Shown: positions 1 to 7,962 of the stretch, piece after piece
Position numbering within the stretch: the stretch's first letter is position 1
Layout of the letters: the number at the start of each line of letters is the position of its first letter
Source of the DNA: an uncultured Clostridia bacterium
GTDB lineage: Bacteria > Bacillota > Clostridia > UBA1381
Direction of reading: 5' to 3'
DNA length: 64,000 bases
Assembly: GCA_934476075.1 (NCBI GenBank)
Contig: CAKSNH010000002.1
Location: 124,001-188,000, forward strand
Made by a program: the position numbers and the translations under genes
Notes under the pieces: generated by a model
The model's input: the letters and a program-made list of their open reading frames with translations, nothing else
Told to the model about the DNA's origin: nothing
Database searches by the model: none

Positions 1-39
1 TTCGTTTTTGATTTCTTTAAGATTATTTATCTCAGGCAT
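1..39 (-). CDS. N-terminal fragment of unknown protein, cut by window edge
   Basis: An ATG at position 39 reading leftward opens a frame that stays open to the window edge (MPEINNLKEIKNE). A GGAG ribosome-binding site lies about ten bases upstream and a promoter lies further upstream. Only 13 residues are visible, so no function can be assigned. Confidence 0.5.
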   Translation of the reverse strand, partial: MPEINNLKEIKNE

Positions 40-78
40 AAAAAATTCTCCATTCGTTTTTAATCATAATATATTTAC

Positions 79-107
79 AGTATAGCACATATCGGCGATT
101 AAGACAA
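79..107 (-). promoter_or_regulatory. sigma-A-type promoter for the leftmost minus-strand gene
   Basis: On the minus strand TTGTCT (102-107) and TATACT (79-84) are separated by 17 bases. The start site would fall near 72, about 30 bases before the ATG at 39. Confidence 0.5.
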
Positions 108-136
108 CATAATTATCGGAGAATTTTTTTGAAATA

Positions 137-1168
137 TCAGTTATTATTGTCAGAGAAAATATCGGAAAGTTCCGCAAGCTGTTTTTTTATCTCGCCGAGT
201 TCACGAGTCAGAGCGGATATATTCGTGCGAAGTTCCGGATATTCACTTTGGATATTTTTCGGCTGCGGAACATATTCCGCTTTCTTTAACGAGAAAAATC
301 GGTTTGCACCTATCAAATGCAGTTCATTTGACGAAAGAGTGCCGTAGTATGCAATGAAATTATTGTCGCTCTGCACATAATACATTGATGCGGAGTTTGG
401 CGATGCAACAAACCGCATAGGCGATGACCAATCCGCACCGTTATTCATGCTTGAAGAATATTTGATAAAATTTACGCTGTTCCACAGCAGAAGAAGCTTG
501 TCGTCGCTTACGCACATAATCGGATTTACCGCATATTTATCCTCGAACAATTTCCGGTCACCGCACATTATATTGTCGCCCGATTTGTATATGAGCATAT
601 CTTTGCCGTTGTGATTTATAAGATACGGCATACAGGCATTTTCACTGACGGGGATAAACGTGTCGGGCTTGCCGTCGGAAAAATCCATATATCCGAGCAC
701 ATTGTTTTTATTGGTGTAGTATACTTTGTTGTTGTATACGGCAAAATTTTGGTGGTCAGGGGAGAGGGTGTCGATTTGGAGCGGTTTGGAGCTTATTCCG
801 AGTATGCAGTAGATAAGCAGTGTTTCCTCGCCGTATGAGGCGGTATATAATAGGTTTACACGGCTGTTATGCACATACACACGAATATTTTTCGGATAGA
901 TTTTCTCATTGCCCTTGATTAGGGTATATTTGCGGTAGGTGTTGTCCTTTTCAATAAAGTAGAGCAAATCGCCGTTTCGGTTTGAGCATATGACATTCAG
1001 ATTATTGTTAAAATCCGCATATGCACAAAATCCGTCCGTACCGTCTTTGTATATCGTCTGTGCAGTTCCAAAACGTCCCGCTGTGAACTGACGCTTGCAT
1101 ATACCGCCGTGCTGATTATAGAAAATATGGTCAATCGAATTTGTCTGCGGAATTAGATAATTCGGCAT
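137..1168 (-). CDS. hypothetical protein, beta-rich repeats with C-terminal coiled coil
   Basis: A 343-residue protein that I do not recognise. It has no signal peptide or membrane segment. Residues about 1-290 are a run of short beta-strand-like stretches with recurring Tyr/Asn/Asp-Gly turns (YNNKVYYTNKNN, GDLLYFIEKDN), as in beta-propeller proteins. Residues about 305-340 form a heptad-like Leu/Glu/Lys segment that should be a coiled coil. The start is supported by AGGAGTG eight bases before the ATG. It is separated from the upstream rsmI operon by a hairpin terminator, so it is probably its own unit. The fold assignment is inference from sequence texture only. Confidence 0.75.
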   Translation of the reverse strand: MPNYLIPQTNSIDHIFYNQHGGICKRQFTAGRFGTAQTIYKDGTDGFCAYADFNNNLNVICSNRNGDLLYFIEKDNTYRKYTLIKGNEKIYPKNIRVYVHNSRVNLLYTASYGEETLLIYCILGISSKPLQIDTLSPDHQNFAVYNNKVYYTNKNNVLGYMDFSDGKPDTFIPVSENACMPYLINHNGKDMLIYKSGDNIMCGDRKLFEDKYAVNPIMCVSDDKLLLLWNSVNFIKYSSSMNNGADWSSPMRFVASPNSASMYYVQSDNNFIAYYGTLSSNELHLIGANRFFSLKKAEYVPQPKNIQSEYPELRTNISALTRELGEIKKQLAELSDIFSDNNN

Positions 1169-1234
1169 AAAATCACTCCTTACAAAATTTGTGGTTATTA
1201 AAATATATAATACTTTCAGTGATTTTATGAATGT

Positions 1235-1259
1235 AAAAAGCTTCTGACAGCCCGCTTTT
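1235..1259 (-). terminator. intrinsic terminator after rsmI
   Basis: On the minus strand AAAAGC and GCTTTTT pair around a 12-base loop and end in a T run. The first arm overlaps the rsmI stop codon. Confidence 0.6.
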
Positions 1260-2094
1260 ATCTGTTCACATATTCGTTATAAATCTCACGCTTGGGAACA
1301 TTTCTGTCCTTTGCCGCTTGTTTTATAGCGTCCTTTTCGCTCATACCACGGCTGATGTATTCGTTCACATGGTCGATTGCGGACATTTCGTCCCACCAAT
1401 TTTCCTCGTTTGAATTCTCTTTTGCACCCTCGACAACAACCACATATTCGCCCCGTGGATTATTCTCAGCATACAATGCGATTGCCTCATCAATGGTGCA
1501 TCTTATTACTTCCTCGTGTATTTTCGTAAGCTCACGCACCATGGCAATACGCCGGTCACCGCCGAATGTGTCTTTCATATCGTTTAGCGTATAACGCAGT
1601 TTGTGAGGTGCTTCGTAGAAAATCAATGTATGGGTATCGTTTTTGACGCTTTCAAGGTGCAGTTTTCTGTGACGCTTGTTCACCGATAAAAATCCCTCAA
1701 ATGCAAATCTTGTGGCATTAAGTCCCGACAAAATCAACGCATTTATCGCCGCAACGGGACCGGGGATTGTTGTCACGTTCAAACCTTTTTCTATACACAT
1801 TTTAACCAAATCTTCACCGGGGTCTGAGATTGCGGGCGTACCGGCATCGGATACCAACGCTACATTTTTGCCCTCTGCCAAAAGATTGGTGATGTATTCG
1901 CCTTTTTCACGCTTGTTGTGTTCATGATAGCTTGTAAGCGGTTTTGATATTTCAAAATGGTTAAGTAATTGAATTGTTCTTCGGGTATCCTCCGCCGCAA
2001 TCAAATCCACCATATTGAATACTTCCAGACAACGCATTGATACATCGCCGAGATTACCGATAGGTGTCGCACATAAATATAAAGTACCGCTCAT
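1258..2094 (-). CDS. rsmI: 16S rRNA 2'-O-ribose C1402 methyltransferase
   Basis: A 278-residue SAM-dependent methyltransferase of the RsmI (YraL) family, which 2'-O-methylates C1402 in the decoding centre of 16S rRNA. The family signatures are present: TPIGNLGD (residues 10-17), AEDTRRT (34-40) and SDAGTPAISDPG (82-93), followed by a C-terminal helical tail. I chose the ATG at 2094 because AGAAAGGA precedes it at good spacing; an upstream extension in the same frame would overlap the preceding gene by 190 bases and lacks family similarity. It lies 14 bases after the trmN6-like gene. In many Firmicutes rsmI also follows a YabB-like methyltransferase, so the order fits. Confidence 0.93.
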   Translation of the reverse strand: MSGTLYLCATPIGNLGDVSMRCLEVFNMVDLIAAEDTRRTIQLLNHFEISKPLTSYHEHNKREKGEYITNLLAEGKNVALVSDAGTPAISDPGEDLVKMCIEKGLNVTTIPGPVAAINALILSGLNATRFAFEGFLSVNKRHRKLHLESVKNDTHTLIFYEAPHKLRYTLNDMKDTFGGDRRIAMVRELTKIHEEVIRCTIDEAIALYAENNPRGEYVVVVEGAKENSNEENWWDEMSAIDHVNEYISRGMSEKDAIKQAAKDRNVPKREIYNEYVNR

Positions 2095-2108
2095 AAATAA
2101 ATCCTTTC

Positions 2109-2846
2109 TCACTGCATATGATAAATCTTTTTCAATTCTTCGCTGTATTTGCCGTTTTCGCCGAAAATATATAACGGCGGGTCGATACGCATTTCGCTTT
2201 TGCCGCCCGACAGTCCCTCTATCAAAACAAGGCTCGGTTCTTTGCCTTTGTGTGCATAAACCAAACGCATATGTTTCGGCTCTATATGATGAATACACAT
2301 TGTGTGTATAATCTCGGCAAGACGGTTCGGTTTGTGAACCATGAATAATCTGCCCTGATTTTTAAGCATTTTTCGGCTTACGGCAATGACATCATCAAGC
2401 GTACAGCAGACTTCGTGCCGTGATATAATTTTCGTGTCGCTCGAATTCGTTACCGCACCGCCGACTTTCATATACGGCGGATTGCACGTTACAGCGTCAA
2501 AACTTTTTTTTGCGAATATACTGTCGGCATTTTTCAGGTCACCGCAGACCATATCTATTTTATGTTTAAGTTTGTTCAGCATAACGGAACGCTTTGCCAT
2601 GTCGGCAATATCCGGCTGTATCTCCAAAGCGGAAATTTTCGATATATTTTCCCGTACCGACAAAAGCAGCGGTACTATTGCCGTACCGCTGCATAAATCA
2701 AGCACACTGCCTTTTATATTTCTGCCGACAAAATCCGATAATAACACCGCATCTGTGCCATAGCGGAAACCGTTTTTCTTTTGCAGAATTTTCAGGTTCT
2801 TGACAAGCAAATCGTCCGTTTGTTCATCATCGTGCATATAAATCAT
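2109..2846 (-). CDS. tRNA1(Val) (adenine-37-N6)-methyltransferase-like protein (YabB/YfiC family)
   Basis: A 245-residue Rossmann-fold methyltransferase. Motif I is at residues 49-62 (LDLCSGTAIVPLLL) and the NPPY catalytic motif of amino-N-methyltransferases is at 122-125. It starts with the family's typical lead-in, in which the protein senses its modification target (GFRYGTDAVLLSDF, 26-39). The E. coli homologue modifies A37 of tRNA-Val. The start overlaps the end of fabZ so that AAGGAA in the fabZ tail serves as ribosome-binding site; a second in-frame Met at residue 4 is possible. It is co-transcribed with fabZ and rsmI. The family is clear; the exact tRNA target is inferred. Confidence 0.85.
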   Translation of the reverse strand: MIYMHDDEQTDDLLVKNLKILQKKNGFRYGTDAVLLSDFVGRNIKGSVLDLCSGTAIVPLLLSVRENISKISALEIQPDIADMAKRSVMLNKLKHKIDMVCGDLKNADSIFAKKSFDAVTCNPPYMKVGGAVTNSSDTKIISRHEVCCTLDDVIAVSRKMLKNQGRLFMVHKPNRLAEIIHTMCIHHIEPKHMRLVYAHKGKEPSLVLIEGLSGGKSEMRIDPPLYIFGENGKYSEELKKIYHMQ

Positions 2847-2849
2847 AAA

Positions 2850-3290
2850 TTATTCCTTGTTTGCGACATTTTCAACCACTGCAAAGCTGATTTCGCCCAT
2901 AGCCGCAACTTCGCCGTCAACAGTAGCCTTTACATTAGCCTTACCCATGCCGTGACGGTATTTGATAAGTTCCGCTTCCAAACGCAAAGTATCGCCCGGA
3001 ACTACCTGACGTCTGAACTTAAATCCGTCAATGCCTGTGAATACGCCCAGTTTGCCTCTGTTTTCGTCCATAGACAAAAGCATAACCGCACCGACCTGTG
3101 CCAGTGCCTCGGTAATCAATACACCCGGCATGATAGGGTTGCCCGGAAAATGTCCTTGAAAGAACGGCTCGTTGATGGTAACGTTTTTGACTGCGACAAT
3201 ACTGTTTTCGTTCATTTCAATAACCTTGTCGATAAGTAAAAATGGGTATCTGTGTGGTAAAATTTTTTGAATATCAATGTTAGAAAGCAT
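2850..3290 (-). CDS. fabZ: (3R)-hydroxyacyl-[acyl-carrier-protein] dehydratase FabZ
   Basis: A 146-residue hot-dog-fold dehydratase of type II fatty-acid synthesis that removes water from 3-hydroxyacyl-ACP. The LPHRYPFLLID lead (11-21) and the active-site stretch with His47 (HFPGNPIMPG) and Glu61 (LITEALAQ) are intact. The length is normal for the family. GGAG lies upstream of the ATG. No other fab gene is in the window: fabZ sits between mreB and a tRNA methyltransferase gene, so it is separated from the main fatty-acid cluster or is a stand-alone copy. Confidence 0.95.
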   Translation of the reverse strand: MLSNIDIQKILPHRYPFLLIDKVIEMNENSIVAVKNVTINEPFFQGHFPGNPIMPGVLITEALAQVGAVMLLSMDENRGKLGVFTGIDGFKFRRQVVPGDTLRLEAELIKYRHGMGKANVKATVDGEVAAMGEISFAVVENVANKE

Positions 3291-3310
3291 ATTTTTTTCT
3301 CCTTTAAAAT

Positions 3311-4327
3311 TTATCTTTTATAATATGTATGAGTAGGGTCAGACATAGCGTCAATGTGGTCCAAAGCAGCTCCCGAGCCTTTTGCGACACATGATACTAT
3401 ATCGTCCGCCAGCACAGCGTTAATACCTGTTTCCTTTGTAATTCTCTTGTCAAGACCGTATATCAAAGAACCGCCGCCCGTAAGCAGAATACCGTCCTCC
3501 AAAATATCGCCGACAAGCTCCGGCGGAGTATTTTCCAGTACGTCCTTTACAGCTTCCATGATTTCGTCAGCCACATCTTCAAAAGCCTCTCTGATTTCTT
3601 CCGAAGTGACTTCAACGGTTTCGGGCAGACCCGTAAGCAGACTTCCGCCTCGGATTTTTATTGATATATTTCTTTCTCTCGGATATACGCAGCCGATACT
3701 GATTTTAACTTCTTCGGCAGTTCTCGCACCGATGTTAAGACTGTATTTTTTGCGGATATATTTGATAACGGCTTCGTCAAATTCGTCGCCTGCGGTTTTG
3801 ATTGAACGGCTGTATACTATCGAGCCAAGCGAAATAACCGCAATATCGGCAGTGCCGCCGCCGATGTCGACAATCATCATACCACGAGGTCTTGATATAT
3901 CAATACCCGCACCGATAGCGGCTGCGATAGGTTCTTCGATGATGTATACCTTTCTTGCGCCTGCCTGATGTGCAGCGTCGATAACCGCTCTTTGTTCAAC
4001 GTCGGTTACACCGCTCGGTACGCAAATCATGATACGAGGCTTGAACAGTCTTTTTTTGCATACCTTGTTGATGAATGCTCTAATCATCTGTTCGGTCAGG
4101 TCATAGTCGGAAATAACACCGTCGGCAAGCGGTCTGATAGCCTGTATCGAGTCGGGAGTTCTGCCGAGCATACGTCTTGCCTCCTCACCAACGGCATAAA
4201 TCTTGCCTGTATAGGTGTCAACCGCAACGACAGACGGCTCTTTCAAAACTATACCTTTGCCTTTCACATATACAAGTACAGTGGCTGTACCCAAATCTAT
4301 ACCAATGTCATTAGAAAACATTTTCAT
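3311..4327 (-). CDS. mreB: rod-shape-determining actin homologue, MreB/Mbl family
   Basis: A 338-residue bacterial actin that polymerises under the membrane and guides lateral wall synthesis. Visible nucleotide-binding motifs are phosphate-1 (DIGIDLGTA, 7-15), phosphate-2 (IVDIGGGTAD, 152-161) and the adenosine motif (LLTGGGSLIYGL, near 282-293). The usual GTANT of MreB reads GTATV here, as in some Mbl/MreBH-like paralogues, and mreC/mreD do not follow, so it may be a second MreB-type protein. The ATG at 4327 is nine bases after GGAGG; the Met at residue 3 is the alternative. It is in an operon with the amidohydrolase upstream and fabZ downstream. Confidence 0.9.
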   Translation of the reverse strand: MKMFSNDIGIDLGTATVLVYVKGKGIVLKEPSVVAVDTYTGKIYAVGEEARRMLGRTPDSIQAIRPLADGVISDYDLTEQMIRAFINKVCKKRLFKPRIMICVPSGVTDVEQRAVIDAAHQAGARKVYIIEEPIAAAIGAGIDISRPRGMMIVDIGGGTADIAVISLGSIVYSRSIKTAGDEFDEAVIKYIRKKYSLNIGARTAEEVKISIGCVYPRERNISIKIRGGSLLTGLPETVEVTSEEIREAFEDVADEIMEAVKDVLENTPPELVGDILEDGILLTGGGSLIYGLDKRITKETGINAVLADDIVSCVAKGSGAALDHIDAMSDPTHTYYKR

Positions 4328-4344
4328 TTGTAATATCCTCCGAT

Positions 4345-5166
4345 TTAATTATTTAGTCCCAATAAATTCACGGCATTGCCCGACAATATTTTATTGCAGT
4401 CGATGTCGGACAGACCGAGTTTTTTGATATTTTCGACCGACTCGCCCTGTGACTGCCACGGTGAATCAGTACCGAATAAAATTTTGTCTGCTCCGTGCTT
4501 TGCAAAAATTTTCTCAAATAAGTCCTGTCCCATCATGGGGATAGAATAGCTTGTGTCAAGCATAACTTCGCTGCCGGCAAGATAATCGTATACCATGTCC
4601 CATTCACGCCAGCCGCCCATGTGTGCGGCGATGATATTCGCACCGCCTTTGCCGAGTTTTTCGACGGCAATGCGAAGTCTGTCGGGAGAGCAGTGGACAG
4701 GCGGTTTGATTCCTATGTCCTTGCCGGTATGAAGAACAACGAACAATCCGAGCTGTTCCGCTTTTTTTAAAACACGCATACTTTCGTCACTGTCAATGTA
4801 GAAATTTTGGTATTCGGGGTGCAGTTTTATACCCAAAAGACCAAGCTCCTTCACACGTTCCAATTCTTCCATGGCATCGCTCTGCAAAGGATGTACGCTG
4901 CCGAAAGAGAAAATATTATCCTTGCCGTTTATGGATTGTGCGAAATTATTGATAGTGGTTGACTGAGTTACCTTGGTGGCAATAGGCATAACCACAGAAT
5001 AATCTATATTGTTGATTTTCATAGATTTTTTCAGTCCCGACAATGTGCCGTCAAGATATGCATAGCTTGATACGCCTTGTATATCCAGAATATTTTGTTC
5101 CAATGCTTTTATGGTTCTCTCCGCAATTTTATCGGGGAAAATATGTGTATGAAAATCTATAACCAT
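4345..5166 (-). CDS. metal-dependent amidohydrolase (amidohydrolase 2 / COG2159 type)
   Basis: A 273-residue TIM-barrel hydrolase. Metal-binding residues of the superfamily are visible: His6 and His8 (FHTH), His146 (LHTG), His182 (AAHMGG) and Asp234 (GTDSPW). The substrate is not evident; related proteins include decarboxylases and hydrolases of small carboxylates. The ATG at 5166 is preceded by AGGGAAGG, so a TTG six codons upstream is unlikely to be used because it would destroy that site. It is the first gene of the minus-strand operon running to rsmI and has its own promoter. Confidence 0.85.
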   Translation of the reverse strand: MVIDFHTHIFPDKIAERTIKALEQNILDIQGVSSYAYLDGTLSGLKKSMKINNIDYSVVMPIATKVTQSTTINNFAQSINGKDNIFSFGSVHPLQSDAMEELERVKELGLLGIKLHPEYQNFYIDSDESMRVLKKAEQLGLFVVLHTGKDIGIKPPVHCSPDRLRIAVEKLGKGGANIIAAHMGGWREWDMVYDYLAGSEVMLDTSYSIPMMGQDLFEKIFAKHGADKILFGTDSPWQSQGESVENIKKLGLSDIDCNKILSGNAVNLLGLNN

Positions 5167-5222
5167 TTGTGTGCCTTCCCTCAAAATATAATTAATTATG
5201 TAAAATTCGATTTTGTATTATA

Positions 5223-5251
5223 ATTATAACATATCAATATATTTTGTGCAA
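5223..5251 (-). promoter_or_regulatory. sigma-A promoter of the amidohydrolase-mreB-fabZ-trmN6-rsmI operon
   Basis: Minus-strand TTGCAC (5246-5251) and TATAAT (5223-5228) with a 17-base spacer, about 55 bases before the first start codon. Confidence 0.65.
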
Positions 5252-5292
5252 GTACACACAACACTATATTTTAATTTTTTTTCGGAAAACTA

Positions 5293-5321
5293 TTGACAAA
5301 ATGCAAAATGTCTGCTATAAT
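5293..5321 (+). promoter_or_regulatory. consensus promoter of tRNA-Leu
   Basis: TTGACA (5293-5298), a 17-base spacer and TATAAT (5316-5321) match the sigma-A consensus perfectly. The predicted start is about eight bases before the tRNA, as expected for a strongly expressed stable RNA. Confidence 0.85.
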
Positions 5322-5335
5322 TAGCTATGTTGTTT

Positions 5336-5419
5336 GCAGATGTGGCGGAATTGGCAGACGCGCTAGACTTAGGATCTAGTGTCACCGACGTGGGGGTTCA
5401 AGTCCCTTCATCTGCACCA
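5336..5419 (+). tRNA. tRNA-Leu, anticodon UAG
   Basis: The acceptor arms GCAGATG and CATCTGC pair perfectly and the CCA end is encoded. The D loop has TTGGCAGAC, the anticodon stem CTAGA/TCTAG encloses TAG at 5370-5372, there is a class II long variable arm, and GGTTCAAGTCC forms the T loop. It reads CUN leucine codons. It has its own promoter and terminator. Confidence 0.97.
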
Positions 5420-5421
5420 AG

Positions 5422-5455
5422 ACGCATGAATACTTAGTGTTCATGCGTTTTTTTT
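5422..5455 (+). terminator. intrinsic terminator of tRNA-Leu
   Basis: ACGCATGAA and TTCATGCGT form a nine-pair stem followed by a run of eight T. It starts three bases after the CCA end. Confidence 0.9.
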
Positions 5456-5590
5456 GCTTATTATGGCTCAAATTTTGCGTTTTTCAAGAATTGTATGTTC
5501 TCCTCTTTTTATTGCTGTATTTTTGGGTTTTTCATTATAACATATTAATTTGATTATTCAATACAGAATTATCATTTTCATCAGAAAATA

Positions 5591-5688
5591 AAAAAAGCTT
5601 CTGATAGAAACACCGCCTGCGGGCGGAGGACTAAGGTAGCGTTTTTGATTTTTCGGCATTGCGTTTTACGCAATTTCCTATAAATTAA
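5591..5688 (-). repeat. copy of the 96-bp hairpin-rich intergenic element (inverted orientation)
   Basis: Full-length copy of the element described for the array at 16671-17056, here in the opposite orientation. It carries the CCGCC/GGCGG hairpin, the GCGTTTTACGC hairpin and the AAAAAAGCTTCT end. It lies between the tRNA-Leu terminator and the terminator of the SPFH gene. The 130 bases to its left are AT-rich with nothing recognisable. Confidence 0.85.
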
Positions 5689-5689
5689 C

Positions 5690-5721
5690 AAAAAAATCGG
5701 CAGCTGTAAAACTGCCGATTT
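5690..5721 (-). terminator. intrinsic terminator after the SPFH gene
   Basis: On the minus strand AATCGGCAG and CTGCCGATT pair around an eight-base loop, followed by seven T. Confidence 0.85.
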
Positions 5722-5728
5722 CATTATC

Positions 5729-6634
5729 TTACTTATTTATTTTCGGTGTATCGTTTGACATCAATTCTTTAACAGATGTAGCCAAGCCTGCCAAGCCTTG
5801 CAGCTGTGACGGAATGATAATCTTTGTTGCTTTGCCGTCGGCAACTTTTTCAAGACTTTCAAGTGCCTTAATTGCAATAACCATTTCTGTCGGATTTGAC
5901 TCGTTCACTTTCTTGATACCTTCCGCAACGGCGGTCTGTACGGCAAGGATAGCCTGTGCCTCACCCTCTGCCTCTTTGATTGCGGCTTCTTTCTTAGCCT
6001 CTGCACGAAGAATTGCAGACTCCTTTTCGCCCTCCGCTACCAAAATAGCGGCTGTCTTTTCACCCTCGGCACGAAGAATAGCCTCACGGCGTTCACGTTC
6101 CGCTTTCATTTGCTTTTCCATTGAATCCTGAATTTCACGAGGCGGAATAATGTTTTTAAGTTCCACACGATTGATTTTGATACCCCATGGGTCGGTTGCC
6201 TCATCAAGGATTGAACGCATTTTTGTATTGATTGTATCACGAGAGGTAAGAGTCTGGTCAAGCTCCAAATCACCGATGATGTTACGAAGTGTTGTCGCAG
6301 TGAGATTTTCAATCGCCATCATAGGACGCTCAACACCGTATGTGAACAGCTTCGGGTCTGTGATTTGATAATATACAACAGTATCAATCTGCATTGTTAC
6401 ATTATCCTTTGTAATAACAGGCTGAGGAGGGAAGTCCGCAACGTGTTCTTTCATATTAACCTTTTTCGCAACTCTGTCGATAAAAGGAATTTTAAGGTGC
6501 AAACCTACCGACCATGTTGTAAGATATGCACCAAAACGCTCGATAATATATGCGTGTGCCTGAGGTACTACCTTGATGTTTGATACTACCACAAGTATTA
6601 AGAAAATAATTAAAATTAATACTAAAAGTCCCAT
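5729..6634 (-). CDS. SPFH/Band 7 membrane protein (stomatin/QmcA-like)
   Basis: A 301-residue membrane scaffold protein of the stomatin-prohibitin-flotillin-HflK/C superfamily. Residues 2-20 are an N-terminal membrane anchor, residues about 22-180 the SPFH domain (QAHAYIIERFGAY, ITDPKLFTYGVERP), and about 180-240 an Ala/Glu/Lys coiled coil with repeated RAEGEK-type units. The start four bases after the nfeD stop uses GGAGG inside the nfeD tail. The family partners with NfeD proteins, and the two genes form an operon here. Members organise membrane microdomains; the cargo is unknown. Confidence 0.92.
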   Translation of the reverse strand: MGLLVLILIIFLILVVVSNIKVVPQAHAYIIERFGAYLTTWSVGLHLKIPFIDRVAKKVNMKEHVADFPPQPVITKDNVTMQIDTVVYYQITDPKLFTYGVERPMMAIENLTATTLRNIIGDLELDQTLTSRDTINTKMRSILDEATDPWGIKINRVELKNIIPPREIQDSMEKQMKAERERREAILRAEGEKTAAILVAEGEKESAILRAEAKKEAAIKEAEGEAQAILAVQTAVAEGIKKVNESNPTEMVIAIKALESLEKVADGKATKIIIPSQLQGLAGLATSVKELMSNDTPKINK

Positions 6635-6637
6635 TTT

Positions 6638-7072
6638 TTATTCCTCCGATTTTTTTACTATTAGTTTTACACCGTCTACTTTTTCCACAATTACTTTTTC
6701 GCCGATAGACATTTTTGAATTGTCAGCTGTGCGTGCCGACCATTCAAGCCCGTTGATTTTTACACTGCCTTCTCCGGCGATATTATCAATATCGGCTGTA
6801 ACCAAGGCGGTTTTGCCTATGATTGCGTCAACATTAGTTTTTTCTATCCGTCCTGCGATTATTTTCTTAAACAGCGGGCGTGTGAAAACAATACACAGTA
6901 CCGATATGACGACAAATACTGCAAGCTGTATCGGCAGACTTGCATGAAAAAGTACGGCGATTAATGCTCCGACAGCTCCTACGGCAAACCAGATACTTAT
7001 AATCTGATAAGTAAGACCCTCCAATATTGTAAAAGCTATAATGGCAACAAGCCATGCTACACCATATTGCAT
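6638..7072 (-). CDS. NfeD-like membrane protein with C-terminal OB domain
   Basis: A 144-residue protein with two to three membrane segments (residues about 5-65) and a C-terminal OB-fold domain (about 80-142, IIGKTALVTADI, GSVKINGLEWSARTAD, GEKVIVEKVDGVKLIV). This is the short NfeD form that pairs with SPFH proteins. The ATG at 7072 is preceded by GGGGAGGTG; a longer in-frame reading upstream has no ribosome-binding site. It is the first gene of a two-gene operon with the SPFH gene and has its own promoter. Confidence 0.9.
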   Translation of the reverse strand: MQYGVAWLVAIIAFTILEGLTYQIISIWFAVGAVGALIAVLFHASLPIQLAVFVVISVLCIVFTRPLFKKIIAGRIEKTNVDAIIGKTALVTADIDNIAGEGSVKINGLEWSARTADNSKMSIGEKVIVEKVDGVKLIVKKSEE

Positions 7073-7115
7073 AATATATTCACCTCCCCTTAAAATCCTA
7101 ACCCACGTTAGAGTC

Positions 7116-7144
7116 AGTATATCATAATATATTGTAAAATGCAA
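7116..7144 (-). promoter_or_regulatory. promoter of nfeD-SPFH
   Basis: Minus-strand TTGCAT (7139-7144) and TATACT (7116-7121) with a 17-base spacer, about 40 bases before the nfeD start. Confidence 0.55.
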
Positions 7145-7189
7145 ACATTTAGTAAATAAATTCGGCATTTAATTTTGGTCAAATTGCGC

Positions 7190-7217
7190 AAAAAAAACGG
7201 GGCTTATATTCAGCCCC
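7190..7217 (-). terminator. intrinsic terminator after spoVM
   Basis: Minus-strand GGGGCT/AGCCCC stem with a seven-base loop, followed by GTTTTTTTT. It lies 20 bases beyond the spoVM stop. Confidence 0.85.
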
Positions 7218-7236
7218 ATCACATTATGTATATTCA

Positions 7237-7308
7237 TCATTTCATCTTAAACACCGCACGCACAATCCCGGCAAGACATTTCGGCATTTTCATAACTACG
7301 ATTTTCAT
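7237..7308 (-). CDS. spoVM: stage V sporulation protein M (SpoVM)-like micropeptide
   Basis: A 23-residue peptide starting MKIVVMKMPKCLAGIVRAVF, with AAGGAG ten bases before its ATG and a strong terminator 20 bases after the stop. It matches the SpoVM pattern (known B. subtilis start MKFYTIKLPKFLGGIVRA): basic, amphipathic, with the conserved PK-L-GIVRA core. SpoVM recognises the convex forespore membrane and anchors SpoIVA for coat assembly. It is last in a three-gene minus-strand group whose other two products are small membrane proteins. The match is by eye but covers nearly the whole peptide. Confidence 0.8.
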   Translation of the reverse strand: MKIVVMKMPKCLAGIVRAVFKMK

Positions 7309-7334
7309 AAAAACACAACTCCTTATATAATAAT

Positions 7335-7484
7335 TTAATTACAGAACAAACAAAAATAACCGATTAGTATAATAAGCACCGCCTCGACGATTGCGACAAA
7401 ATATATCGGCAGTATCAATCCTGCGATAATTCCTATGCAAAACGAGAACGCCGCAAGCCCGAACGCTTTAAATCCTCTGAACAT
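7335..7484 (-). CDS. small hydrophobic membrane protein
   Basis: A 49-residue protein (MFRGFKAFGLAAFSF...) that is almost entirely hydrophobic, with two likely membrane segments (about 8-26 and 29-47) and a Cys-rich end (FCLFCN). The ATG at 7484 is six bases after AGGAGG; a longer frame upstream has no such site. It lies 26 bases before spoVM and is probably co-transcribed with it, which suggests a sporulation-linked role, but I cannot name the family. Confidence 0.7.
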   Translation of the reverse strand: MFRGFKAFGLAAFSFCIGIIAGLILPIYFVAIVEAVLIILIGYFCLFCN

Positions 7485-7530
7485 ATCGAACCTCCTATAC
7501 AATAGTATATACAAAATTTCAAAATATGTG

Positions 7531-7839
7531 CTAGTCAAATATGCTTGGAAGCTCGGTCTTTTTTAAAATATGTATCTGCGGATAATCTTTATCGAAATTT
7601 TCAAGAATTTTATTTATATCACAGTTGTCGCTGCACTCGGTTACTATAAATATGTCACATTCGGGATATTTTTTCAGCATGGTGCGTATATCACATTCAA
7701 GCGAATTGTCGTCATTATCACATTGTATAACCATACATTGTTTGTATTTGCGGTCATGCGATATTGCACAGCCCAGAATAATATCTATGAAACCGTAAAA
7801 AGCAAAAAACAGCAGAATGATAAACAGTATAATTTCCAT
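7531..7839 (-). CDS. small membrane-anchored protein of unknown function
   Basis: A 102-residue protein with one N-terminal membrane segment (MEIILFIILLFFAFYGFIDI) and an Asp/Cys-rich cytoplasmic domain with alternating beta and alpha character (CMVIQCDNDDNSLECDIRTM, YPECDIFIVTECSDNCD). The ATG at 7839 is six bases after GAGGTG; a GTG three codons upstream overlaps that site. It is first in the group leading to spoVM. The function is not recognisable. Confidence 0.7.
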   Translation of the reverse strand: MEIILFIILLFFAFYGFIDIILGCAISHDRKYKQCMVIQCDNDDNSLECDIRTMLKKYPECDIFIVTECSDNCDINKILENFDKDYPQIHILKKTELPSIFD

Positions 7840-7862
7840 TGTCAGCACCTCGCATATATTTT

Positions 7863-7930
7863 AATTTGTAGGAAATTGCGTAAACGCAATGACGAAAAAT
7901 CAAAAACGCTATCTTCAAAAGCTTTTTTAT
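7863..7930 (+). repeat. shortened copy of the hairpin-rich intergenic element
   Basis: It keeps the AATTTGTAGGAAATTGCGT start, the TTGCGTAAACGCAA hairpin, the central AAAAATCAAAAACGCTA and the AAGCTTTTTTA end, but lacks the CCGCC/GGCGG hairpin. It lies between the crp stop and the start of the next minus-strand gene. Confidence 0.75.
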
Positions 7931-7962
7931 ATAAACAATATATGCTGCGGTGCAAAATTTTG

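Noticed and set aside
5591..5688. MITE with terminal inverted repeats
   Set aside because: The two ends of the element are not complementary to each other and no target-site duplication is visible.
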